DNA of 64,000 bases from Actinoallomurus bryophytorum (GTDB lineage Bacteria > Actinomycetota > Actinomycetes > Streptosporangiales > Streptosporangiaceae): the NCBI RefSeq assembly GCF_006716425.1, contig NZ_VFOZ01000001.1, positions 5,952,001 to 6,016,000 on the forward strand, written 5' to 3'. The translations under genes were made by a program, and so were the position numbers. Under the pieces are notes generated by a model, which had not been told where the DNA came from, did no database searches, and worked only from the letters and a program-made list of their open reading frames with translations. Shown in pieces: positions 1 to 9,290 of the stretch; within the stretch, counting starts at the first letter, position 1; the number at the start of each line of letters is the position of its first letter.

Positions 1-512
1 TTGACCTTCCCGCGGGCGGCGTTCCACTCGACGACCCGCGATCCGCGCCGGTGCGAGGTCTCCTCGCGGCGGATGCCGGTGATCCATGCGAGGTACGGGT
101 CGAGAGCGCGGTTCAGCGGCTCGACCTTGCGCAGATGGCAGCACAGGTCGGGGTTGCGGCCGTTGAGCCGTGGCCCGAGGTCACGCTCCTGCTCGGCCAC
201 CGTCCGCGACGAGGTCACGTTCACCACGTTGATCGGATAGACGAGCTCGACGGCGTCGCGGGTGCCGATCGTCTCGGCGAAGTGGTAGCCGGTGTCGACG
301 AACAGCACGTCGATACCGGGCCGGATCTTGGCAGCGATGTCCACCAGCACGGCGTCCTTCATCGAGGACGTCACGCAGATCCGGTCGCCGAAGGTCGCGA
401 TGGCCCAGCGGACGATCTCCTCGGCCGGCGCCTCCTCGAGGGCGTCCGCGGCCGACTCGACGATGTCGGTGAGGTCGAGTGCGGCCGGCGCGCGTTCGAA
501 GGTGAGGGTCAT
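1..512 (-). CDS. cysH: Phosphoadenylyl-sulfate reductase CysH, C-terminus cut by window edge
   Basis: Reduces PAPS or APS to sulfite in assimilatory sulfate reduction. About 170 N-terminal residues are visible, starting MTLTFERAPAALDL. They include the nucleotide-binding signature CVTSSMKDAVL, the segment VLFVDTGYHFAET, and the Cys-Cys pair in PDLCCHLRKVEPL. That Cys-Cys pair is one half of the 4Fe-4S site of APS-type CysH enzymes, so APS may be the true substrate; the second Cys pair would lie beyond the window. WITGIRREETSHR is also family-typical. The ATG overlaps the stop of the upstream zinc-ribbon gene (ATGA), indicating translational coupling in an operon with sulfite reductase. Confidence 0.93.
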   Translation of the reverse strand, partial: MTLTFERAPAALDLTDIVESAADALEEAPAEEIVRWAIATFGDRICVTSSMKDAVLVDIAAKIRPGIDVLFVDTGYHFAETIGTRDAVELVYPINVVNVTSSRTVAEQERDLGPRLNGRNPDLCCHLRKVEPLNRALDPYLAWITGIRREETSHRRGSRVVEWNAARGKV

Positions 513-703
513 CTCCTGGCCTCCTTGTGCTCGCCGGACGGCAGCCCGGGATCGGTGGCGGCGCTCAGCGCGCCCGTACCCACGTACCGGAGCCGGAACG
601 CGCGGGTGCAGGCACGGCAGTGCCAGCCACCGTCGCTCTCGTACGGCTCCAGGTCCTCGTCTCCGCAGTAGGGGCAGTAGAACGGAACGGCGCGTTCGGT
701 CAT
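509..703 (-). CDS. Small zinc-ribbon protein in the sulfite reductase operon
   Basis: This 64-residue protein starts MTERAVPFYCPYCG. It has two CxxC pairs (CPYC near residue 10 and CRAC near residue 29), the layout of a zinc ribbon or rubredoxin-like knuckle. Its start overlaps the end of sulfite reductase and its stop overlaps the start of cysH, so the three genes are tightly coupled. Small proteins of this kind are common between sir and cysH in actinobacteria. A role in metal or electron handling for sulfite reduction is inference; no catalytic function can be read from the sequence. Confidence 0.85.
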   Translation of the reverse strand: MTERAVPFYCPYCGDEDLEPYESDGGWHCRACTRAFRLRYVGTGALSAATDPGLPSGEHKEARR

Positions 704-2352
704 GCGAGATCCCCCTGCTCGGCTCGCTGGACCCAGTCGGCGAAGGACTCGCCGTCGGTCTTTTGCTTCTGGAACCTGCGGAGCACCCGCTCGACGTAGT
801 CGGGCAGCTCGTCGGCGGTGGTCTTGAGCCCACGGACCTTCTTGCCGAAGGCGCCGCCGATCGAACCGCCGAGGTGGATCTGGTAGCCCTCCACCTGGTT
901 GCCGTCGGCGTCCGTGACGAGCTGGCCCTTCAGCCCGATGTCGGCGACCTGGATGCGCGCGCAGGAGTTCGGGCAGCCGTTGATGTTGATCGTCAGCGGC
1001 TCCTCGAAGTCCGGCAGCCGCTCCTCCAGCTCGGAGATCAGGTCCATACCGCGCTGCTTGGTCTCGACGATGGCCAGCTTGCAGAACTCGATGCCGGTGC
1101 AGGCCATCGTCTGCCGCCGGAACGTCGACGGCCGCACCTGCAGGTCGTTGGCCTCCAGATCGGCCGCGAGGGCCTCGGTGCGCTCCTCGGGCACGTCCAG
1201 GATGACCATCTTCTGCTCGGTGGTCGTGCGGACCCGGCCCGAGCCGTACTCCTGGGCGAGATCGGCGATCACATGCAGCAGCTCGCCGTTGATCCGGCCG
1301 ACCTTGGGCGCGAACCCGACGTAGTAGTTGCCATCGCGCTGGGGACGGATGCCGACGTGGTCGCGGCGGGCACCGGCCGGAGCACCGGGCGCCGGGCCGT
1401 CGGGCAGCGCGTAGCCGAGGTAGTCCTTCTCCAGCAGCTCGCGGAAGCGCTCGGGGCCCCAGTCGTTCATCAGGAACTTGATGCGGGCGCGGTGGCGCAG
1501 CCGCCGGTAGCCGTAGTCGCGGAAGATCCCGGCGACCCCGGCCCAGACCTCGTGCACCTGGTCCGGCCGGACGAAGGCGCCGAGCCGCTTGCCGAACATC
1601 GGGTTGGTGGACAGGCCGCCGCCGACCCAGATGTCGTAGCCCTTCTCGCCATCGTCGTTGACGACGCCGACGAAGGCGATGTCGTTGATCTCGTGGACCG
1701 TGCACTGCGCCGTGCAGCCGGACAGCGCCGACTTGAACTTGCGCGGCAGGTTGGAGAACTCCGGGCTGCCGATGTAGCGCTCGTTGATCTCGTGGATCTG
1801 CGGCGTGGCGTCGATCACCTCGTCGGCGTCGATCCCGGCGAGCGGGCAGCCGAGGATGACCCGCGGGGTGTCGCCGCACGCCTCGGTCGTGGACAGCCCG
1901 ACCGACTCCAGCGTCTCCCAGATCGCGGGTACCGACTCGATCTCCACCCAGTGGAGCTGGATGTTCTGCCGGTCCGTCAGGTCGGCGGTGCCGCGTGCGT
2001 ACTTGGTGGACACGTCCGCGATCGCGCGCAGCTGCTCAGGGCTCAGCTGACCGCCGTCGATGCGGACACGCATCATGAAGTAGCGGTCGTCGAGGTCCTC
2101 GTCCTCCAGGATGGCGGTCTTGCCGCCGTCGATACCGGGCCGCCTCTGGGTGTAGAGGCCGTACCAGCGGAAACGGCCGCGCAGGTCGGCGGGGTCGATC
2201 GAGTCGAAGCCCGCCTTGGAGTAGATGTCGACGATCCGGTCGCGGACGTTCAGGCCGTCGTCGTTCTTCTTGTTCTCTTCGTTCTTGTTGAGTGGCTCGC
2301 GATAACCGAGGGCCCACTGACCCTCGCCTCGCCTCTGCTGACGGGGTGGCAT
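700..2352 (-). CDS. sir: Ferredoxin-dependent sulfite reductase (NirA/Sir family)
   Basis: This 550-residue enzyme reduces sulfite to sulfide with six electrons, using siroheme and a 4Fe-4S cluster in the cytosol. The cluster ligands are visible as CTGIEFC (Cys418, Cys424) and GCPNSC (Cys460, Cys464). Two ferredoxin-like repeats (DRQNIQLHW and TTEQKMVILDV regions) and the RFRWYGLYTQR segment are typical of the family. The ATG at MPPRQQ is chosen because a GGAGGA ribosome site lies about 10 nt upstream. The reading frame extends further upstream without family similarity. It is the first gene of the operon with the zinc-ribbon gene and cysH, and the leader peptide upstream suggests cysteine-responsive attenuation. 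A nitrite reductase role is less likely given the cysH linkage. Confidence 0.93.
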   Translation of the reverse strand: MPPRQQRRGEGQWALGYREPLNKNEENKKNDDGLNVRDRIVDIYSKAGFDSIDPADLRGRFRWYGLYTQRRPGIDGGKTAILEDEDLDDRYFMMRVRIDGGQLSPEQLRAIADVSTKYARGTADLTDRQNIQLHWVEIESVPAIWETLESVGLSTTEACGDTPRVILGCPLAGIDADEVIDATPQIHEINERYIGSPEFSNLPRKFKSALSGCTAQCTVHEINDIAFVGVVNDDGEKGYDIWVGGGLSTNPMFGKRLGAFVRPDQVHEVWAGVAGIFRDYGYRRLRHRARIKFLMNDWGPERFRELLEKDYLGYALPDGPAPGAPAGARRDHVGIRPQRDGNYYVGFAPKVGRINGELLHVIADLAQEYGSGRVRTTTEQKMVILDVPEERTEALAADLEANDLQVRPSTFRRQTMACTGIEFCKLAIVETKQRGMDLISELEERLPDFEEPLTININGCPNSCARIQVADIGLKGQLVTDADGNQVEGYQIHLGGSIGGAFGKKVRGLKTTADELPDYVERVLRRFQKQKTDGESFADWVQRAEQGDLA

Positions 2353-2482
2353 TCTGCGCGTCCTCCGTGTGGTGTGGCGGGACGCGAGGCACGCCGGCAG
2401 GTCATACTGCTGGCTCAACATTGAGCTTTGGGACAGACACCGGCACACCGCGCGCCCATGAGGCAATAGCGGTAGATCAGTG

Positions 2483-2533
2483 TCAACGACAGACGGCGCT
2501 GCCCACGCGGAGGTAGTCAACGTGCCGGCGCAT
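2483..2533 (-). CDS. Cysteine-type leader peptide upstream of sulfite reductase
   Basis: A 16-codon frame encodes MRRHVDYLRVGSAVCR and stops 130 nt before the sir start. The RRHVDxxRVxSAxC pattern matches the conserved actinobacterial putative leader peptide family found ahead of sulfur-assimilation genes. These peptides end in Cys codons and are thought to sense cysteinyl-tRNA supply. An ATG at 2560 in the same frame would add nine residues (MAAANPLLV). Neither start has a good ribosome site, so a leaderless transcript is possible. The match is seen directly; the attenuation role is inferred from the family and position. Confidence 0.75.
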   Translation of the reverse strand: MRRHVDYLRVGSAVCR

Positions 2534-2651
2534 CACCAGCAACGGATTAGCAGCAGCCATACACCGATGATGACATGCCGTTCGATGAGTGTCCAACCTT
2601 GTCCGATATGTGGACTTCTGTCCCACGTGCCGACCGGTCGTTCCGGGGTGC

Positions 2652-2834
2652 TCAGCCCTGCCGGAGCCAGTTGACGCCGGGCTCAGGCCCCTCTTCGTCG
2701 GACTCGCCGGACCCGCCGGGTTCGGCCGTCACGGCCGGAGCGGTGTCATCGCCGGCCGGCTGGTGCTGGCAGTCGCACCAGGTGCCGCGCGGGCAGTCGC
2801 CGTGCCGCCGGTCGCGGCAGGCTTCGCAGATCAT
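2652..2834 (-). CDS. Small cysteine-rich hypothetical protein
   Basis: This 60-residue protein begins MICEACRDRRHGDCPRGT and continues with WCDCQHQ. The N-terminal 25 residues contain five Cys and two His in CxxC and CxC spacing, suggesting a small zinc site. The rest is acidic, Pro/Gly-rich and probably disordered. Short proteins with this cysteine pattern are widespread in actinomycetes and have no known function. It diverges from the DinB-like gene at 2917. Confidence 0.7.
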   Translation of the reverse strand: MICEACRDRRHGDCPRGTWCDCQHQPAGDDTAPAVTAEPGGSGESDEEGPEPGVNWLRQG

Positions 2835-2916
2835 GCCCTCATTGTCCTCCCAGCGTACGTATGCCGGGGTGAATCACCAGCAAGACCCCCGAACGCCGTT
2901 CTGTACGCTGGGGCGG

Positions 2917-3714
2917 ATGGCTGTGGCGATGAACGTACTGATCGGCGACCTCCTCGCGGAGTCGGCCGACCTCGAACGGCTCCTCGCGCCCGATGTCCTG
3001 GCGGTCCCGACTCCGGCGGCCGGTTGGACCGTACGGGACCAGATCACGCATCTGGCCTGGTTCGACGGCGCCGCGGCGCGCGCGGTGACCGGACCGGGCG
3101 CGTTCCGCGAGGAGGTACGCGCGGAGCTCGCGAAGGGCCTGGACACGGACCTGCTCGTACGGGAGCGGCGGTCCATGGCGGCCGAGGAGGTCCTGGAGTG
3201 GTTCGGCGCGGCGCGCCGCCACCTGACCGAGGTCCTCTCCTCCGCGGACCCGGAGGCACGGATCCCCTGGTACGGCCCTGACATGGGTCTCGTGTCGTTC
3301 ACCACGGCGCGGCTCATGGAGACGTGGGCGCACGGGCAGGACGTCGCCGACGGGCTGGCGGCCGGTGGGTATGACGGTGGGCGTGAGCCGACCGACCGGC
3401 TGCGTCACGTCGCCGAGATCGGCGTACGCGCGCTGCCGTGGAGCTTCGCCGTGCACGGACGCCGGCGCCCGGACGCCGCGGTACGGGTCGAGCTCACCCT
3501 CCCGAGCGGTGCCCCATGGGCGGCCGGACCCGAGGGCGCCGCCGACGTCGTGCGCGGGACGGCACTGGACTTCTGCCTGGTCGTCACACAGCGGCGACAC
3601 CCGGCCGACGTGAATCTGGCGGTTTCGGGGCCTGTGGCGGAAGAATGGATCAGTATCGCGCAGGCCTTCGCGGGCCCGCCCGGCGCCGGTCGCCGGCCGG
3701 GTCAGTTCACCTGA
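2917..3714 (+). CDS. TIGR03084-like metal-binding DinB/maleylpyruvate-isomerase-fold protein
   Basis: This 265-residue protein has an N-terminal four-helix-bundle domain of the mycothiol-dependent maleylpyruvate isomerase type. The motifs QITHLAWFD (near residue 50) and METWAHGQDVAD (near residue 135) supply the His residues expected to bind a divalent metal. The C-terminal 100 residues form the small beta domain typical of TIGR03084 proteins. Members are probably thiol-dependent transferases or isomerases, but the reaction is unknown here. The start MAVAMNVL is preferred; ATG at 2929 is an alternative. It appears monocistronic. Confidence 0.8.
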   Translation: MAVAMNVLIGDLLAESADLERLLAPDVLAVPTPAAGWTVRDQITHLAWFDGAAARAVTGPGAFREEVRAELAKGLDTDLLVRERRSMAAEEVLEWFGAARRHLTEVLSSADPEARIPWYGPDMGLVSFTTARLMETWAHGQDVADGLAAGGYDGGREPTDRLRHVAEIGVRALPWSFAVHGRRRPDAAVRVELTLPSGAPWAAGPEGAADVVRGTALDFCLVVTQRRHPADVNLAVSGPVAEEWISIAQAFAGPPGAGRRPGQFT

Positions 3715-3907
3715 ACGGCGACGGCGACGGCGATCGGAAGAAGGTCGGTAAATGGGCGGGACCCGCGCGAGGTGCCGGACATGGGACGTCATGACGGGAG
3801 TCCTGCCAGCGGTAGCCCTCTCGTGCGCCGTGACGTTCCGTAGGCGACAGCACACGAAGTGGTCGTTGCAGCACGTACCGGGCGTGCCCCGGCTACGGTA
3901 GGGCGTC

Positions 3908-5050
3908 GTGACCACCCTCTCCGACGCTTCGGCGGACGTTGCCGCGGCATCGGCTCCCGCCAGGGCCCGTGCCGCGCTCTGGCAGATCGTCCGCGGTACG
4001 AGCATCTCCGCGTTCCGCTACCGGGTGACCGGCCTGGCGGCCGAGGCGGCCTTCTTCACGCTGCTGTCGCTGCCGCCGCTGGTGCTCGGGCTGATCGGCA
4101 CGCTGGGGCACTTTCGCTCGATGCTCGGCAACGCCACGGTCACCGAGATCCGCACCTGGGTGATCGAGAAGGCGCAGACGGTGCTCACCGAGCAGTCCGT
4201 CGACACCGTCGTCAAGCCGCTGCTGGACGACGTGCTCAGGGGCGGCAGGGTCGAGCTCGTGTCACTGAGCTTCCTGGTCTCGCTGTGGGCCGGTTCGCGA
4301 GCGCTCAACGTCTACGTCGACACGATCACGATCGCGTACGGCCTGTCCGGGGTGCGCGGCGTCGTCCGTACCCGGCTGCGGGCGTTCTTTCTCTACATCG
4401 GGGGACTGGGCGTCGGCCTGGTGATCATCCCGGTGATGGTCGCGGGCCCCACGCTGGTGCTGCGCTGGCTGCCCGAGGGCGCGCGCGTGCTCCATCTCCT
4501 CTACTGGCCCGTGCTGATCATCGTCTCGGTCGTCTTCCTCGCGTCGCTGTACTACCTCAGCGTCCCGGCCCGTACGGCGTGGTGGCGGGGCCTGCCCGGC
4601 GGCGGCGTCGCGCTGGCGATCTGGGCGCTCGGCAGCCTCATCCTGCGGCTCTACCTCGACGGTTCCGCCTCGGGCGTGACGGTGTACGGCTCGCTCGGCG
4701 CCGCGATCGCGGTGCTCGCCTGGCTCTACGTCACCGCCCTGGCGGTGCTGATCGGCGCCGCGCTGAACGCCGAGATCGACAAGCGGTGGCCCGGTGAGTA
4801 CACCGCACGTGCCCGCGCCGAGGCGGCCGAGGCACGGGCCAAGGCGGCCGACAAGCAGCTCAAGGCCGCGGCGCAGCGGGTCGAGGTCGCCGAGGCCGAC
4901 ACCGGCGACGAGGGGGAGTCCGAGGCCGAGCAGGAGCCGGAGCCGGACGTGCGGCGGCACGAGGCCGCCTCCGACGCCGGGCCGGGGAACGACGGCGAGC
5001 CGGAGAGCGAGCGCGAGTCGCGGTCCGGGGCCGAGCAGCGCAGCGCGTAG
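3908..5050 (+). CDS. YihY/BrkB family inner-membrane protein
   Basis: This 380-residue protein carries the YihY/virulence-factor BrkB domain across about residues 25-300, with six hydrophobic segments such as AAFFTLLSLPPLVLGLIGTL, GGLGVGLVIIPVMV and LIIVSVVFLASLYYL. Family members were once called RNase BN in error; transport or envelope roles are suspected but unproven. The C-terminal 85 residues form a charged Ala/Glu/Arg-rich tail, probably cytosolic and partly coiled coil, which is longer than in most relatives. GTG at MTTLSD is the only plausible start. Confidence 0.88.
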   Translation: MTTLSDASADVAAASAPARARAALWQIVRGTSISAFRYRVTGLAAEAAFFTLLSLPPLVLGLIGTLGHFRSMLGNATVTEIRTWVIEKAQTVLTEQSVDTVVKPLLDDVLRGGRVELVSLSFLVSLWAGSRALNVYVDTITIAYGLSGVRGVVRTRLRAFFLYIGGLGVGLVIIPVMVAGPTLVLRWLPEGARVLHLLYWPVLIIVSVVFLASLYYLSVPARTAWWRGLPGGGVALAIWALGSLILRLYLDGSASGVTVYGSLGAAIAVLAWLYVTALAVLIGAALNAEIDKRWPGEYTARARAEAAEARAKAADKQLKAAAQRVEVAEADTGDEGESEAEQEPEPDVRRHEAASDAGPGNDGEPESERESRSGAEQRSA

Positions 5051-5221
5051 GACGCCGCGCCGAGCACGGCCGTTGGCGGGTCTCACGGTGGCATGGCCTG
5101 AGGCCTGCCTGGCCGGTCCGACGCGAAAAATCGGTTGCCCGCCCGCTGGGGGCGAAGCCTATGATCGGCGCGCCGGGAGACTCGTCGCGGCCGGAGGAAC
5201 ACCGGGAAGAGGTGAGCACGC

Positions 5222-5278
5222 ATGACCGTCTTTGGCCTTGCCCTGCCCTCGCCCCTGTTCCTCCGGGTGCCCGCCTGA
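5222..5278 (+). CDS. Possible 18-residue upstream peptide before rsgA
   Basis: A short frame encodes MTVFGLALPSPLFLRVPA and has a good ribosome site (GGAAGAGGTG) about 8-10 nt before its ATG. It ends 33 nt before the chosen rsgA start. The 252-nt gap after the YihY gene otherwise shows no gene. It could be a leader peptide or chance, and its Leu/Pro-rich sequence matches no family recognised here. Confidence 0.3.
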   Translation: MTVFGLALPSPLFLRVPA

Positions 5279-5311
5279 GCAGCGCGCACCCGCACCTGAA
5301 GGGTGCTCGCG

Positions 5312-6361
5312 TTGTCTTTCACACCTTTTCTGTCCTCCCTCGGCTGGGACGAGGCCTGGGCCTCGTCCTTCATCTCGTACGCCGGCCTTGAGCCGGGCCG
5401 CGTGGCGCGTGTCGACCGTGGCCGCTGCGACGTACTGACCGAACACGGCGACATCCAGGCCGGCTGGCGCGGCGCCCCGCCCAGCGCCGGTGACTGGGTC
5501 GCGCTCCGCGAACTGCCGGACGGCGGCCATCAGGTCGCGGCGATCCTGCCGCGGCGCACCGCCCTCGTACGCGGCGGCGTCGCACGCGAGTCCCGCGGCG
5601 GGCTGTCCGGCGACTCCCAAGGGCAACTGCTCGCGGCCAACGTCGACGTGGTCCTCATCGTCGAACCGGCGTCGCCGGACACCGGTCTCGCCCGCATCGA
5701 ACGGCTGCTCGCGCTCGCCTGGCAGAGCGGCGCGACACCGTACGTCATCATCACCAAGGCGGATCTGGCCGCCGACCTCCCCGGCCTGCTGGAGACGGTG
5801 ACCGCGGCGGCGCCCGGCGCCGACGTGCACGCGGTCTCGGCGGTGACGGGGGAGGGGATCGACGCCGTACGCGCCCTGGCGACCGGAACGTCGGTGCTGC
5901 TCGGCCCGTCCGGCGCGGGCAAGTCGACACTCGTCAACGCGCTCGCGGGCGAGGACGTCATGCGTACACAGGAGATCCGCGCCTCCGACGGACGGGGCCG
6001 GCACACGACCACCCACCGCGAGCTGGTCATGGTGCCGGGCGGACTCGTCATCGACACGCCGGGCGTGCGGCGGGTGGGGCTCTACGAGGTGGAGGAGGGC
6101 CTGGCACAGGCGTTCGCCGACATCGAGGACCTGGCCGCGGAGTGCCGCTTCGGCGACTGCGCGCACACGGCCGAGCCGGGCTGCGCCGTACTGGCCGCCG
6201 TCGAATCCGGCGACCTGCCGGAACGCCGGCTGACCGGCTGGCGCAAGCTCCGTCGCGAGGCCGAGTGGATGGCGTCCAGGACCGACGCGCGCCTACGGTC
6301 CGAACGGACGCGCCGGTACAGGCTGACCACCCGCCAGTCGAGACGCGACCGGTCGAGCTGA
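5312..6361 (+). CDS. rsgA: Ribosome small subunit-dependent GTPase RsgA (YjeQ/EngC)
   Basis: This circularly permuted GTPase acts in late maturation of the 30S subunit. It has an N-terminal OB-fold RNA-binding domain (about residues 20-90). The G-motifs follow in permuted order: G4 ITKAD, then P-loop GPSGAGKSTL (near residue 198), then G3 DTPGVRRVGL. A C-terminal zinc knuckle (CRFGDCAHTAEPGC) is present. The 349-residue length is normal. TTG at 5312 is preferred because GAAGGG lies 8 nt upstream; GTG at 5303 would add three residues. It is probably monocistronic. Confidence 0.93.
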   Translation: MSFTPFLSSLGWDEAWASSFISYAGLEPGRVARVDRGRCDVLTEHGDIQAGWRGAPPSAGDWVALRELPDGGHQVAAILPRRTALVRGGVARESRGGLSGDSQGQLLAANVDVVLIVEPASPDTGLARIERLLALAWQSGATPYVIITKADLAADLPGLLETVTAAAPGADVHAVSAVTGEGIDAVRALATGTSVLLGPSGAGKSTLVNALAGEDVMRTQEIRASDGRGRHTTTHRELVMVPGGLVIDTPGVRRVGLYEVEEGLAQAFADIEDLAAECRFGDCAHTAEPGCAVLAAVESGDLPERRLTGWRKLRREAEWMASRTDARLRSERTRRYRLTTRQSRRDRSS

Positions 6362-6613
6362 GCCAGGGCGGTTCGCGACCGCGGAGGACCGGAGCCGGCC
6401 CGCGTCATTCGACGGGGGGTTCGGCGGGGAGATGGCGGCGGCGAGCTACCGGCAGCGCGACGGCTTCGACCTCGCGTAGTGGAAGGCCCTGGCCGCGCTC
6501 ACCGCCCTGGTACCCGGTACTCCCGGCGCCCCGCCTGACCCACAGCCGGACGGGACGCCCGGACCGGATGCCGACCGGGCCTGGTCGTCGCCCTCGGGAC
6601 GTCCGGACGTCCT

Positions 6614-6760
6614 CTGGACGTCCCGAGCCGTCGTCTGGACGTCCCGAGCCGTCGTCTGGACGTCCCGAGCCGTCGTCTGGACGTCCCGGGCCGTCGTCTG
6701 GACGTCCCGGGCCGTCGTCTGGACGTCCCGGGCCGTCGTCTGGACGTCCTGGGACGTCTC
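6614..6760. repeat. Tandem repeat, seven 21-bp units
   Basis: Seven head-to-tail copies of a 21-bp unit begin ctggacgtccc at 6614, 6635, 6656, 6677, 6698, 6719 and 6740, with one or two substitutions between copies. Because 21 is a multiple of three, several frames remain open through it (DVQTTAR or SSGRPEP repeats), but none has a ribosome site or a conserved flank. The 442-bp stretch between rsgA and the next gene holds no convincing gene. It is probably a minisatellite at the 3' side of the DevS-like gene. Confidence 0.85.
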
Positions 6761-6803
6761 CGGCGCACCGGGGGCCGTCCTTCGCATGGGTGACGGACGG
6801 GTC

Positions 6804-7805
<1,002 letters not shown>

Positions 7806-8168
7806 CAAAGGGAGATATGTCCGTCCTATTCTGCCTGATACCCATTAATCCTGTTCAGTGCACCTACCGCCGTACACTGGACATGCCTAACTTGCGCCCT
7901 AACCGCACTTCAGGTGTCACGCGATCGGGTGATTAATCAGCACTGAGGCCTATGGGGGAGTTTTTCCCCCAGAACTCAGGACCTTCGGCCCTGGATGATG
8001 TGGGACTTGTGGCGCAACGTGTAGATGGGGACCTACGGGGGAAAGGGGTTCGACCGCACGTTGGGGGAACGGGCCGGGGATCCCAGCCATCTCGGCCGGA
8101 AGGCTCAATGGTGAGTGTGACGGTGGCGTACCGCGTCAATGGGACGGCACCGCCCCGCGGAGGTGGTC
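7806..8168. other. Intergenic region between two divergent genes
   Basis: This 363-bp divergent region lies between the kinase-like gene and the hydrolase. It contains a short hairpin (GGGGGA then TCCCCC at 7954-7969) without a U-tract and the DosR-like box listed separately. Short open frames here have no ribosome sites. No RNA gene was recognised. Confidence 0.5.
7978..7992. promoter_or_regulatory. Candidate DevR/DosR-type inverted repeat
   Basis: The sequence AGGACCTTCGGCCCT forms an inverted repeat of the AGGnCC / GGnCCT kind and resembles the GGGAC-n-GTCCC-like sites bound by DosR/DevR regulators. A near-identical core (GGACCTTCGCCCCT) occurs at 10567-10580 upstream of the Rip3-like protease. 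It lies roughly 175-190 bp from both divergent genes, further than usual for a site adjoining a start codon. Confidence 0.4.
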
Positions 8169-9275
8169 ATGTCGTTCTCGGACATCGCCGGCGCGCTGGC
8201 GCATCAGGGCGAACGACTTTTGCTCCCGATACCCGGCATATCGGCCATCGGCGCCGGATCTGAAGATCTGCCTGAGGGCCCGCCGCCGACGCGGCGGCTG
8301 ACCGTCACGGCCGACGACGGCGTCGAGCTGCACGTGGAGATCCAGGACGCTCCGGGCGCGTCCCTCACTGTCGTCTTCTGCCACGGTTACCTGCTCAACG
8401 CCACCAGCTGGGACGTCCAGCGCACGATGCTCGCCGGCAAGGTGCGCGTGGTGCTCTGGGACCATCGTGGCCACGGCAGGTCCGGCTGGGGGACACCGCC
8501 GAACGCCACCATGGACCAGGTGGGCCGCGACCTTTTCGCCGTGATCCGGGCGGCCGCGCCGCGCGGGCGGCTCGTCCTGGTCGGCCATTCGATGGGCGGG
8601 ATGGCCGTCCTCGCGCTCGCCAAGTCGCACCCGGGGCTGTTCGGCGGCCGCGTGGTCGGTGTCGTACTCGCCTCCACCTCGGCGGGGGGCCTGTCCTCCA
8701 TCACCGCCGGCCTGCCGCCGATCACGGCGAGGTTCGTGCACCGGCTCGTGCCCGCCACGCTGACCAGGCTCCGGCGGCACGCGCGCCTGGTCGACGGCGC
8801 CCGCCGCTCCGCGAGCGGCGCGACGTACCTGATCGCCTGGCCGTACCTGTACGGCTCCCGCGTGCCGCGCCCGGTGGCCCGGATGACCACGAAGCTCATG
8901 GCGTCCGTGCCCATCCAGGTGATCGCCGAGTTCTACCTCGAGCTCGTCCGCTACGACCTGCACGCCGTCCTGCCGGCCCTCGGCCGCGTGCCGGTGCTCG
9001 TCATGGTCGGCCAGCGCGACATCATCACCCCGATCGCGCATGCCGAGGCCCTGGTCGCGGCGATCGACGACGCCGAGCTCGTCGTCATCCCGGACGCCGG
9101 GCACCTGCTGGTCCTGGAGCGGCCGCGTGAGGTGGGCGAGCAGGTCTGGAGCCTGATCACCCGGGTGAACCCGCCGAAGCTCGTCAGCGCCGACCCGGCC
9201 CGACCGCGGGTGAGCGGGAGGCGGATCGGAAAGCCCCTGAACAAGGAGCACCGCGGCAAGCAGGACACGCCCTAA
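8169..9275 (+). CDS. Alpha/beta hydrolase
   Basis: This 368-residue alpha/beta-hydrolase fold protein has the nucleophile elbow GHSMGG (near residue 140), an oxyanion segment FCHGYLLNATSW, the acid residue in GQRDIITP and the catalytic His in DAGHLL. A cap region follows the nucleophile (about residues 165-250). Substrate is unknown; the sequence resembles esterase, lipase or epoxide-hydrolase-like members. The ATG at MSFSDI is chosen for the GGAGGTGG ribosome site just upstream. The C-terminal 35 residues are basic and extend beyond the fold. Confidence 0.85.
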   Translation: MSFSDIAGALAHQGERLLLPIPGISAIGAGSEDLPEGPPPTRRLTVTADDGVELHVEIQDAPGASLTVVFCHGYLLNATSWDVQRTMLAGKVRVVLWDHRGHGRSGWGTPPNATMDQVGRDLFAVIRAAAPRGRLVLVGHSMGGMAVLALAKSHPGLFGGRVVGVVLASTSAGGLSSITAGLPPITARFVHRLVPATLTRLRRHARLVDGARRSASGATYLIAWPYLYGSRVPRPVARMTTKLMASVPIQVIAEFYLELVRYDLHAVLPALGRVPVLVMVGQRDIITPIAHAEALVAAIDDAELVVIPDAGHLLVLERPREVGEQVWSLITRVNPPKLVSADPARPRVSGRRIGKPLNKEHRGKQDTP

Positions 9276-9290
9276 GGCGAGAGCAGGCCC

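Noticed and set aside
292-2424. A 710-codon open frame antisense to sulfite reductase
   Set aside because: It is the complement of a clear sir gene. High GC leaves the opposite strand open; the translation has no family motifs and is Val/Asp/Arg-biased.
6614-6760. Possible CRISPR array
   Set aside because: Units are directly adjacent with no unique spacers, and no cas genes are nearby, so it is a simple tandem repeat. The same applies to 27824-28000.
6446-6787. A 113-codon frame encoding DVQTTAR repeats
   Set aside because: It arises from the 21-bp tandem repeat, which leaves frames open on both strands. No ribosome site or conserved flank supports translation.
7954-7969. GGGGGA/TCCCCC hairpin as a terminator
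   Set aside because: It lies in a divergent region where no transcript needs to end and lacks a U-tract.
7933-8139. 68-codon frame on the minus strand in the divergent gap
   Set aside because: No ribosome site, no conserved features, and it overlaps the presumed promoter and DosR-like site.
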